The notes beneath the pieces are model-generated. The model made no database searches and was not told the DNA's origin. It saw only the letters and a list, made by a program, of their open reading frames with translations. Position numbers and translations under genes: made by a program. From an uncultured bacterium (lineage in GTDB: Bacteria > Bacillota > Clostridia > Lachnospirales > Lachnospiraceae), in the NCBI GenBank assembly GCA_945949875.1, contig CAMFGH010000012.1, positions 1 to 44,172 of the forward strand: a DNA stretch of 44,172 nucleotides, given 5' to 3'. Shown here one piece after another: positions 1 through 7,627 of the stretch; position 1 is the first letter of the stretch; each line of letters begins with the position of its first letter.

Positions 1-428
1 GTAGCCTTTAGATTCTGAAAAAACAGAATACTACTATCAAACCTCAGAACCAATCCGATAAAATCTATAATACAGGTTTTGCTGATCTGATTGATTATTG
101 TGATAGCCATCTGGAAAATCACTATTTTCTGGATGCCGGTACACTGCTTTATTACCGTGGAAGTGCTTATGCTGCAAAGCCATTTCATCCCCGTAATTCC
201 CTGATTACCGGTTGCTGGTATTCCGGTGCCCCGGTATTATATGACCGCATCGCTGAGTATGCTCCTCAGAATATGGATATTTATCTGGTCGTATCACCGG
301 ATCTGGTTTATCAAAAAGAAGCTGTACTTGCCTACTTTGAAGAATGGCGGGGGGCTGCAGCCACTTACGAAGAATCTTTTACCGTCTCCAATGGTGGCAC
401 GTATGAGGTTTATGGTTTCCATCTATAA
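1..428 (+). pseudogene. C-terminal fragment of a multi-pass membrane protein, apparently frameshifted
   Basis: The frame ending in TAA at 426-428 encodes about 135 residues that match the C-terminal extracytoplasmic part of the protein at 1130-2956: both share RGSA, then PRNSL(I/V)TGCWYS, and end with S(N/H)GGTY. Reading this frame upstream meets a TAG at 9-11. Residues encoded by bases 1-15 in another frame (VAFRF) align with VSFKS of the paralogue, so one base seems to be missing near 16-17. Only the 3' end of the gene is in the window, so whether the full gene is dead, or the shift is a sequencing error, cannot be settled. The intact relative suggests a membrane protein of surface-glycan metabolism. 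There is a strong terminator after the stop. Confidence 0.7.
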
Positions 429-444
429 TTATGATTCATCTTAT

Positions 445-484
445 AAAGTGCGAAATTATCTGTGAAAATAATTTCGCACTTTTT
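445..484 (+). terminator. Rho-independent terminator after the left-edge gene
   Basis: A perfect 15-bp stem (445-459 with 468-482, containing AAAGTGCGAAATTAT) encloses an 8-base loop and ends in a T run. It lies 16 bases after the stop codon at 428. Confidence 0.9.
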
Positions 485-491
485 CAAAAAA

Positions 492-513
492 TTCGTATCT
501 TTTCGTATCTTTT
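492..513 (+). repeat. 11-bp direct repeat, two copies
   Basis: TTCGTATCTTT occurs twice in tandem, at 492-502 and 503-513, just after the terminator and upstream of the Spo0A-like gene. No function is evident. Confidence 0.6.
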
Positions 514-515
514 CA

Positions 516-527
516 TTCTCCGACAAA
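516..527 (-). promoter_or_regulatory. Possible 0A box (Spo0A site)
   Basis: The minus strand reads TTTGTCGGAGAA, which agrees at 10 of 12 positions with the Spo0A-box form TTTGTCGAATAA. It sits about 120 bases before the start of a gene encoding only a Spo0A-type DNA-binding domain, which would allow auto- or cross-regulation. A single site of this quality can occur by chance. Confidence 0.3.
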
Positions 528-648
528 TACTGTAGGATTACTCTTGTAAAAACGGATTTTTTACAGTACTTAACAACTTGAAACAATTTTATTTGTCTGT
601 AATTGTATGACAGACGAGGGATCTACAGGTAAAAAGGGGGATTTTATT

Positions 649-1026
649 ATGGATCTGAAAGAAATGAACAGTGTTGAACTGGAAAAGTATGTCACGAAAA
701 TCATGCTGGATATGGGGGTGCCTGCCCACTTAAAAGGCTATCACTATCTGCGTGATGCCATTATTCTATCAGGAAAAGATATGGAAATCGTCAGCAGTGT
801 AACAAAACTCTTATATCCGACTGTTGCCAAGCACTTCAAAACCACGGATCAGAAGGTAGAAAGAGCGATTCGAAATGCCATCGAAGTATCCTGGTCCAGA
901 GGCAATATCGACACCTTTGAAGAACTGTTTGGCTATTCTGTTGGTTGCGGAAAAGGTCGCCCGACCAACAGCGAATACATTGCCAGAATTGCTGATAAAA
1001 TACGACTTGATTTAAAAGCCGTTTAG
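649..1026 (+). CDS. Stand-alone Spo0A C-terminal-type DNA-binding protein (no receiver domain)
   Basis: This 125-residue protein consists almost entirely of the Spo0A output domain. GVPAHLKGYHYLRDAI, then TKLLYPTVAKHF, then VERAIRNAIEVSWSRG (the DNA-recognition region) and GKGRPTNSEYIARIADKIRL follow the family order. The phosphoacceptor receiver domain and linker of true Spo0A are absent. The start at 649 is chosen because a strong purine-rich site (AAAAGGGGG, 632-640) lies 8 bases upstream; an earlier in-frame codon at 607 has none. The gene is transcribed alone: a terminator precedes it (445-484) and another follows it (1053-1080). It probably binds 0A-box DNA without phosphorylation control, either as a constitutive regulator or as a competitor of full-length Spo0A; the role is inferred. 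Confidence 0.9.
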   Translation: MDLKEMNSVELEKYVTKIMLDMGVPAHLKGYHYLRDAIILSGKDMEIVSSVTKLLYPTVAKHFKTTDQKVERAIRNAIEVSWSRGNIDTFEELFGYSVGCGKGRPTNSEYIARIADKIRLDLKAV

Positions 1027-1052
1027 CGTCAAAATAGAAGAAAGCGACCATG

Positions 1053-1080
1053 AGGCTGTTTCGCTAAGAAACAGCCTTTT
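1053..1080 (+). terminator. Rho-independent terminator after the Spo0A-like gene
   Basis: A 10-bp perfect stem, AGGCTGTTTC (1053-1062) with GAAACAGCCT (1068-1077), has a 5-base loop and is followed by T residues. Confidence 0.9.
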
Positions 1081-1129
1081 GTGTTATAGATTATTCCTTC
1101 TATACAAGGAATCTTGTTCGGAGATTTTG

Positions 1130-2956
1130 ATGAAAAATATATTGAATAACGACGTAAAAAAGAAATGTATCATATTCCTATCTCTTATCATAGCGGGATT
1201 TTGGATTCTGTTAATCTATACCAAAACCGGCATCATTTTTGAAACCAATGATGACCGTTATATTTCCGAGATTCTTTCCGGCATCTTGACCGGATCTCCG
1301 GAGGCACATACCACCCATGTTAATTATTTGCTCTGCCTTCTCCTGATGCTTTTGTACCGCATCACCGGAAACGTTGCCTGGTATGGGTGGATGCTGGTTC
1401 TGTGCCAGATTTTCTGCTATACAGTCTTATGTTACCTTTTTCTGAAAAAATGGGGTACCTTCTCTCTTCCTCTCTATTTTGGAATCCTCTTTTCCGGATT
1501 CTATATGACCGGACTATTACAATATACATCCACTGCCGCACTGCTTGCAGCAACCGGTTATGCCTGTTTTTATCTGATCGATGATTCCCGAAAAAGCCTG
1601 GGGGTATTCTTCGTATCAGAGATGTTAGCCTTTTTTATTCGCCGCCAGGCTATGCTGATGATTCAGCCACTGGGTATGCTCACCCTTCTTGGTTTGATGC
1701 TCTCAGATAAGATGACTTTTATCTCGAAAGTGGACGATAAAACGGAGAAATCCCGGTTTGACACCAAAAAATATTTTACCAATTCCTTTCTAACAGATTA
1801 TATCCGTCAATGTATGATTCCGGTGATCAGCCTGCTTCTAGCCCTTGTAATAGGCATTCTGGGAAATTATATTGGCTATCATTCTGCCGAGTGGAAAGAA
1901 TATCTGCGTTTCAATGTTGCCCGGGAAGAAATGTTTGATTATTACGGAACTCCGGATTATACCTCTGCCAAAAACATTTTGGATCGTTATCAGGTGTCCG
2001 AGGCCCAATATCTTTCTTTTTGTAATTTTACCATTTTAGAAGAAAACCTCTCCGCCGATTGTCTAAGAGAACTGGCTGATCTGGCAAAAGAACAGTATGT
2101 TGCCGAACGTGGAACCTCTGATTTGGTTCATATGAAAAACTGCGTGGTTTCTTCCATCCGGGGATATCTTAGTGACGAGTATTGGCAGATCAGTCGAATT
2201 GCTGTAGTACTTTGGGTTCTTCTGGTCCTGAGTATTCTTTGTTTCCGCGAATTCACCTATCTCTTTCCTGCCATTGGATTATTTATCGGGCGGACCATCA
2301 CCTGGACCTACCTGCTTTATCGTGGACGGGTTCTTGCCCGGGTAGTGATGCCGATGTATGTGTGTGAAATTATCCTTCTGGTTATGATGCTTGGGTGTAT
2401 TTTGTTTTATGACCGAGCAGTAAAGCCCTCATCTGATGCACGGTCATCTGTGGGAAGATCTGCCATGGTTTTATTATGTAGCCTTTTGTTTTTGTTTGTA
2501 TCTTTTAAATCTGGAATGATGCAGTATCGATATGTAAAAGAACAGAATCAGGCTCAGTCCATATTTGTCCAAAGCTTTCCGGAGCTGCAGGGATATTGTT
2601 TATCCCATCCGGAAAACCACTATCTAATAGAGGCACAATCACTGGGCTACTATCGGGGAAGTGCTATATCACCTGCACTGTATCAACCGCGCAACAGTCT
2701 GGTTACCGGCTGCTGGTATTCCCCCAGCCCACATATGAAAGAAAATTGGAACCGCTATATTGTGGATTCCAAAAAGACAGGCTCCCAGCCTGGGAAAGCC
2801 CCATTATATTTTATTGTTGCAGATGGGCAGGATGACCGGATAGCACCGATCCTGACTTATTTGACCGAATACACCGGACATCCCAGCACACTGGTTGATC
2901 AATTTACAATTTCCCACGGGGGAACATATCTGGTATATTGTTATCAGTTACAGTAG
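1130..2956 (+). CDS. Large multi-pass membrane protein, GT-C-like
   Basis: A 608-residue protein with many hydrophobic segments. After the first membrane segment there is an acidic stretch (FETNDDRYISEIL) of the kind that carries catalytic acids in the first outside loop of GT-C glycosyltransferases. A soluble part near residues 240-330 and a C-terminal extracytoplasmic part (from about 470) complete it. The C-terminal part is paralogous to the fragment at 1-428. ATG 1130 is preferred: GGAG (1120-1123) stands 6 bases ahead, whereas the longer frame would begin with TTG inside the terminator. The CotH-family gene follows after 31 bases, so the two are probably one transcript. A glycan-transfer or polymerising role is inferred; no family was recognised with certainty. 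Confidence 0.7.
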   Translation: MKNILNNDVKKKCIIFLSLIIAGFWILLIYTKTGIIFETNDDRYISEILSGILTGSPEAHTTHVNYLLCLLLMLLYRITGNVAWYGWMLVLCQIFCYTVLCYLFLKKWGTFSLPLYFGILFSGFYMTGLLQYTSTAALLAATGYACFYLIDDSRKSLGVFFVSEMLAFFIRRQAMLMIQPLGMLTLLGLMLSDKMTFISKVDDKTEKSRFDTKKYFTNSFLTDYIRQCMIPVISLLLALVIGILGNYIGYHSAEWKEYLRFNVAREEMFDYYGTPDYTSAKNILDRYQVSEAQYLSFCNFTILEENLSADCLRELADLAKEQYVAERGTSDLVHMKNCVVSSIRGYLSDEYWQISRIAVVLWVLLVLSILCFREFTYLFPAIGLFIGRTITWTYLLYRGRVLARVVMPMYVCEIILLVMMLGCILFYDRAVKPSSDARSSVGRSAMVLLCSLLFLFVSFKSGMMQYRYVKEQNQAQSIFVQSFPELQGYCLSHPENHYLIEAQSLGYYRGSAISPALYQPRNSLVTGCWYSPSPHMKENWNRYIVDSKKTGSQPGKAPLYFIVADGQDDRIAPILTYLTEYTGHPSTLVDQFTISHGGTYLVYCYQLQ

Positions 2957-2987
2957 TTTTTAATTTATATAAAAAGGATTTCCTGTC

Positions 2988-4619
2988 ATGAAGTTTGACC
3001 AAAAGAAAAACATACAACTATATATCGTCGCTGCTCTCACAGTGCTTCTCCTTTTTCTTTTGGGATACTTTGAGTTTTTTTCGCAGAAAGAGAGTTTCTT
3101 TTCTGTGCCTGTATTAAAAGGAACTCCTGCCACTGTGGAAGAGAATGTCCCGGAGAATTTAGTTCTTCGCTTTAATGGACTAAATCTTCCGTGGGATAAA
3201 GAAACGGGGTTGTACTATTTATCCCAAAATATGAATACCGATTCCTGGCAGGGTGCTCTTTCCTTAAACTCAAAAGACTATTATCTTTATTTTGCCCCGG
3301 ATGAGATGCTGAATGATAAAACTATGGCCATAGAATCCGGCCATATCTTTACTTTATATGCCCAAAAAGAGGACTGTTATTATCCTCTTTCTCTTACTAT
3401 TTCCGGGCTTCCGGTTATTTCCATGGCTTCTTCCTATGAAGAAACCCCTGTCTATGATGAAAATGATGTGGATAACTATTATTACAACTCCGAGACCCGT
3501 GTATATGGGGATATTGCGATATTCAATGCCAATCCCTCTTCCGGAAGAATGGAGACTTTTTCAGATAGCCTGTGCTATCACGAAAGAGGAGCTACCTCCG
3601 CCATTTTCCCGAAGAAAAACTATGCCCTGAAGCTATTAAAAGAAAGTGGTAAAAAGCATTCAGTTTCTCTCTTTGATCTGCCCGAAAGTGCCGAATGGAA
3701 GCTGATCAGTATGTTTACAGATCGCACCAAATTGCGTGATATGGTATCTCTGAAACTCTGGAAAGAAATGGCGGATGGGGAGTCTGCTTTTCAGGAGCAG
3801 GGGGCCGATATGTCTTATTGCGAGGTGCTGTTAGATGGCGAATATCTGGGATTATACGGTGTCCTTTATCCCATTGATGAAGACACACAGACCTTAAATG
3901 AAAAAGATATTCTCTATAAGATTCTGGCAGAAGATCCACCTTCTGAAAGTGCGTTTCAATATACACTGGATAACTGTTATGCTGTCAGTTATCCGATTCG
4001 TCTGCGTTACCCCAAAGGTTACCAGCAGACAGAAGAGATTCTGCCGTATTGGGAACCTATGCGCGCCTATCTGACCTATGGGTACTGGCAACCGGATGCC
4101 AATCTTTTCTCCCAGCTGCTTGATTTAAGAAATGTGGCAGACTTTTATATTTATCTGCAGACCACCTCTGCTTCAGATAATCAGTTTAAGAACACATATA
4201 TGCTTTCCAGATACCAGGAAGATCGAAATGCATATACTACCTATATCATCCCCTGGGATATGAACTATAGCTTCGGAGATCAGTATATCTATGACAGTTC
4301 TGTTCTTTATACTGCTTTTAACGATGATCCCAGTGTAATCTATATGGAAAGTGGCTTAAAACAGCTGTTTGATGAAAACATCGCCGGAGCAAATGATATT
4401 TTAATGTCTAGGTACTCGGCTTACCGCCAAAACACATTAAGCACGGAGCATATACAAAATCTTTTTCTGGAGTATTCTGATTTACTGGTCTGCAGCGGTG
4501 CTTTAGCCCGGGATAGTGAAAAATGGCCGGACAGCAGAAATACAACGGATTTGAATGCACTCTTAAACTATGTGGAAAAACGGATGGAATTTCTGGATGG
4601 GTATTTTTTAGGGGAGTGA
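2988..4619 (+). CDS. CotH-family protein (membrane-anchored)
   Basis: 543 residues. One N-terminal membrane segment (about 12-30) anchors an extracytoplasmic domain. CotH-family features are in order: HERGATSAIFPKKNYALKL, an EWKLISMFTDRTKLRD segment, then YCEVLLDGEYLGLYGV and later IIPWDMNYSFGD, with the metal-binding type Asp. CotH proteins are atypical protein kinases, first known from spore coats and also common as surface proteins in gut Clostridia. The gene follows the membrane protein at 1130-2956 by 31 bases and has an AAAGGAT site before its ATG. Its last 12 bases overlap the 3' end of the convergent gene. The substrate is unknown; kinase activity is inferred from family membership. 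Confidence 0.82.
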   Translation: MKFDQKKNIQLYIVAALTVLLLFLLGYFEFFSQKESFFSVPVLKGTPATVEENVPENLVLRFNGLNLPWDKETGLYYLSQNMNTDSWQGALSLNSKDYYLYFAPDEMLNDKTMAIESGHIFTLYAQKEDCYYPLSLTISGLPVISMASSYEETPVYDENDVDNYYYNSETRVYGDIAIFNANPSSGRMETFSDSLCYHERGATSAIFPKKNYALKLLKESGKKHSVSLFDLPESAEWKLISMFTDRTKLRDMVSLKLWKEMADGESAFQEQGADMSYCEVLLDGEYLGLYGVLYPIDEDTQTLNEKDILYKILAEDPPSESAFQYTLDNCYAVSYPIRLRYPKGYQQTEEILPYWEPMRAYLTYGYWQPDANLFSQLLDLRNVADFYIYLQTTSASDNQFKNTYMLSRYQEDRNAYTTYIIPWDMNYSFGDQYIYDSSVLYTAFNDDPSVIYMESGLKQLFDENIAGANDILMSRYSAYRQNTLSTEHIQNLFLEYSDLLVCSGALARDSEKWPDSRNTTDLNALLNYVEKRMEFLDGYFLGE

Positions 4620-6431
4620 TTTCTTATAAATCACATAGTCCTCATTCGCATACTGAATGAAATACTCCGTATCTAACAGTTCCTGATTCTGCAGATAGAT
4701 AGATTCATAGGACTGTTCCAGCCAGTCGCCTCGCAGGTTCTCATCTTCTTCCAGTGAGAACACCAGATATCCGGCATCTGCTACGATTTCATCTGAATAC
4801 ATGGCAAAGTTCACACCAAAGCCTGCCGGTATGCTGCAGATTAGTTTTGGCTCCATGGTATATAAAACTGCGGTGTTTTCCCACCGTAGCTCCTCTAGCG
4901 TTACCCCGGCTTTCGAACCAGTGCTTTCTTCCGTGGCTTTGCCATCTACTGAGTCTTTTCCATCTTCTAGCGTAAGCACCATGGCATTTTCCAGCTTTCC
5001 TGCTAAATCATCCCACTCTTTTCTCGTCTCAGTCGTAACATAGCGTTCTGTATTAAAATCCGGCATGTTCTTCGGCACATACAGCATTCCGATTGCATAA
5101 CAAATCAAACCCGCCATATACCATTTTCTATCTGTCATCTGTGCTACAAAAACAAGAGAAAACAGGACGACAATTCCCAATCCCCTGTAAAAGGTAAATG
5201 CTTCCAAAGAATATACCGTGATATACATGAAAACAAATATTGCCACGCTATAGGCTACGGTCAGACAAATCTGCCGGTCTTTTTCCCAGAAATCCGAACC
5301 AATATTCTTCTTCCAGTCGTCACTCTGCTCCAAATCGGATCTTTGCACCGAATTAGAATCTTTTCCCAGAGCAGATTTCCGTAAAGAATCCCCGCTCTTT
5401 CCCATTACACTTTGGAACCAAGACCACAACAGATATGCCAATGGTACAATCACCATAATCCCCAAGAATGCTACAAACCAGTGGAACATACCATATCCTG
5501 TCATGGAACGAAAGCAATTCCACAGATCCAGTACCCCTACTTTGAACATCCAAAGAAATGTTCTGATTGCTCCCATCACATCTTTTTTCTGTAATGCCTC
5601 AAGCAGTATTTCAGTTTTGTAGATATTATAATTGCTGGAAATCAAATGAAGGAGATAATAGCTTCCACCTGCCACAACTGCCATGGAGAAAAAGGAAACC
5701 ACTACTTTCTTCCACCATTTTTTATGCTTCATAATAGCAAACACATAAACCGGAATGGCAAATGCAAAGAAAATATAGATCTGAATCGTAATCAATATAT
5801 AAATCGGCACTATTACATAAGCAAAGAGCCTGTTTATGTTCTTTTCTTCTTCAAATAACAAACGCAAAAGCATGGCTGCCAATAGAATTCCCAGACCATA
5901 TCGGAGTACTTCCGACATAATAGTATTCATATACAGCCATAAATGACTGGACAGGGCTTCCAGTAAAAGAAGTCTGAAAATGTTCTCCCGGTCAGGCTTT
6001 AGAATCAAAAGCACCAAAGCATTTACGATACACAAGAAAACTACATTGGCAACAGCAACCGAACTATAATTCCAGCCAAACATCATTCCCCATAAGGCGT
6101 ATGGAAACAAAATAGCCGGACTCCATGCTCCGCCGGTTCCAAGAATGGCATGTCCTCCGGAAAATCCCCAGTACCCTTTCGATGCACCGGTTCCAAGCCA
6201 GGTCTTGATCAGTTCATAGTAAGCTGCTTCGTCATTCCATTGCGGCATCGGAAGAGGAGTATTACCGGTTTTACAATAATAAAACAGAGAAACTACCCCA
6301 TACATACACGCCGGAAGTAAAATAAAGAATAACGCCAAAACAGGGAGACTTAAGGCTTTAAGTCTCCCTCTAAATGAAGTTTGTTCTTTTTTTACCAAAC
6401 ATTCTGAAGCAGTTGTCATTGTTCTATCCAC
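4608..6431 (-). CDS. Multi-pass membrane protein, GT-C-like, paralogue of the 7628-9274 protein
   Basis: 607 residues with about ten or more membrane segments. The first outside loop has QWNDEAAYYEL followed by GYWGFSGGH and AWSPAILFPYALWGMMFGW; the protein at 7628-9274 shares this block (TWNDELFYYKL, GYFGFNESH, AWSPLLLL, GLLFGW). Both end in an extracytoplasmic tail with P-GFG-N. A long polar loop with many Ser, Asp and Lys lies around 350-390. The Asp-Glu pair in the first loop suggests a lipid-phosphate-sugar-dependent (GT-C) transferase; acceptor and sugar are unknown. The first codon is GTG at 6431 without a clear ribosome site; ATG at 6419 is an alternative. It is the last gene of the rfbD-fkp operon and overlaps the convergent CotH-family gene by 12 bases. 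Confidence 0.7.
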   Translation of the reverse strand: MDRTMTTASECLVKKEQTSFRGRLKALSLPVLALFFILLPACMYGVVSLFYYCKTGNTPLPMPQWNDEAAYYELIKTWLGTGASKGYWGFSGGHAILGTGGAWSPAILFPYALWGMMFGWNYSSVAVANVVFLCIVNALVLLILKPDRENIFRLLLLEALSSHLWLYMNTIMSEVLRYGLGILLAAMLLRLLFEEEKNINRLFAYVIVPIYILITIQIYIFFAFAIPVYVFAIMKHKKWWKKVVVSFFSMAVVAGGSYYLLHLISSNYNIYKTEILLEALQKKDVMGAIRTFLWMFKVGVLDLWNCFRSMTGYGMFHWFVAFLGIMVIVPLAYLLWSWFQSVMGKSGDSLRKSALGKDSNSVQRSDLEQSDDWKKNIGSDFWEKDRQICLTVAYSVAIFVFMYITVYSLEAFTFYRGLGIVVLFSLVFVAQMTDRKWYMAGLICYAIGMLYVPKNMPDFNTERYVTTETRKEWDDLAGKLENAMVLTLEDGKDSVDGKATEESTGSKAGVTLEELRWENTAVLYTMEPKLICSIPAGFGVNFAMYSDEIVADAGYLVFSLEEDENLRGDWLEQSYESIYLQNQELLDTEYFIQYANEDYVIYKKSLP

Positions 6432-6487
6432 ATCATCATTCTTTTATATATCAAATATATTGCACAGATTATTCAAATGATTTTTAT

Positions 6488-7420
6488 CTAAATTTCCTCT
6501 TTGGCAATATAAATCGGTCTTTTCTTTACTTCCATATAAGCTTTCGATAAATACTGTCCAATGATTCCCATGCAGAACAACTGTACACCGCTGATCAGGC
6601 AAAGAATACAGATCATGGATGGCCAACCGGAAGTAGGGTCTCCAAATACCAGCGTCTTAACAATAATCGCAATAATCATAATAAATGCAAGCACGCAGAA
6701 TAAAATACCCATAACGGATGCAAAGGCAAGGGGTGCTGTGGAAAATGCCATAATTCCTTCTAAGGAATAAATCAGCAGTTTCCAAAAAGACCACTTAGTA
6801 GTACCCTTTTGTCTTTCCACATTTTCGAATTCCAGCCATTTGGTCTCAAATCCTACCCAGCCATAAATACCCTTGGTAAAACGGTTATATTCTTTCATGG
6901 ATAAAATAGCATCCACCATTTGACGTGTCATCAATCTGTAATCTCTGGCTCCGTCCACAATCTCTGTTTTGGAAATCTTATGCATCAGACGATAAAACAT
7001 TCTGGCAAAGAAAGAGCGGATTGGCGGTTCTCCTTTTCTGGTTACACGTCTGGTAGCTACCGAATCATAGCCCTCTTCCTCAATGTAACGAAACATCTCC
7101 GGAAGAAGTGACGGTGGATCCTGCAGATCCACATCCATGGTTACCACATAGTCACCTTTTGCATGTTCAAATCCAGCATACATACCAGCCTCTTTCCCAA
7201 AATTTCTGGAAAAAGAGACCATATGCACTTTTTCATCTATTGTATGAAGTTTCTTGATCTCATCTACCGTATGATCTTTGGAACCATCATCAATATAGAT
7301 GATTTCATAATCCAGATCCTTTTCTTCAAAAAATGGCTTATTCTTAATAAATTCTGTATAAAAATCAGCCACGGTTTCTTCTTCGTTATAACAGGGAACG
7401 ATCACGCTCAGTAGTTTCAT
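6488..7420 (-). CDS. Polyprenyl-phosphate glycosyltransferase, GtrB/DPM1-like (GT2)
   Basis: 310 residues. An N-terminal GT-A domain has LSVIVPCYNEEET, YIDDGSKD and the metal-binding MDVDLQDPP (about 95-103); RKGEPPIRSFFARMFYRL and KWLEFENVERQKGTTKWSFW follow. Two C-terminal membrane segments (about 225-300) are typical of GtrB/CsbB-type enzymes, which move a sugar from a nucleotide donor to undecaprenyl phosphate on the inner face of the membrane. The ATG at 7420 is chosen because GAGGAG (7428-7433) is 7 bases away; the ATG at 7426 is too close to it. GT-C-like genes flank it on both sides of the operon and would be the natural users of its product. No GtrA-type flippase gene is visible nearby. 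Confidence 0.9.
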   Translation of the reverse strand: MKLLSVIVPCYNEEETVADFYTEFIKNKPFFEEKDLDYEIIYIDDGSKDHTVDEIKKLHTIDEKVHMVSFSRNFGKEAGMYAGFEHAKGDYVVTMDVDLQDPPSLLPEMFRYIEEEGYDSVATRRVTRKGEPPIRSFFARMFYRLMHKISKTEIVDGARDYRLMTRQMVDAILSMKEYNRFTKGIYGWVGFETKWLEFENVERQKGTTKWSFWKLLIYSLEGIMAFSTAPLAFASVMGILFCVLAFIMIIAIIVKTLVFGDPTSGWPSMICILCLISGVQLFCMGIIGQYLSKAYMEVKKRPIYIAKEEI

Positions 7421-7627
7421 ACTCATTCTCCTCGACTATAAAATCATAGAATCGTATTTGTAAATATCAATTTGTATATATCAATCACTACTTATCAATT
7501 TTCACTTATCTGGTTTCTAGTATAAAGCCTTTCCAATCTTCTTTCAACTGATTCTATTTCAGTATCATTCCAATTCTTACTTTGGTATTTTCAGACGAAT
7601 CTATCAGCATTCCGATTCTGCCCATTC

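Noticed and set aside
226-465. Short plus-strand reading frame at the left edge
   Set aside because: It overlaps, in another frame, the coding sequence whose C-terminal protein matches the paralogue at 1130-2956.
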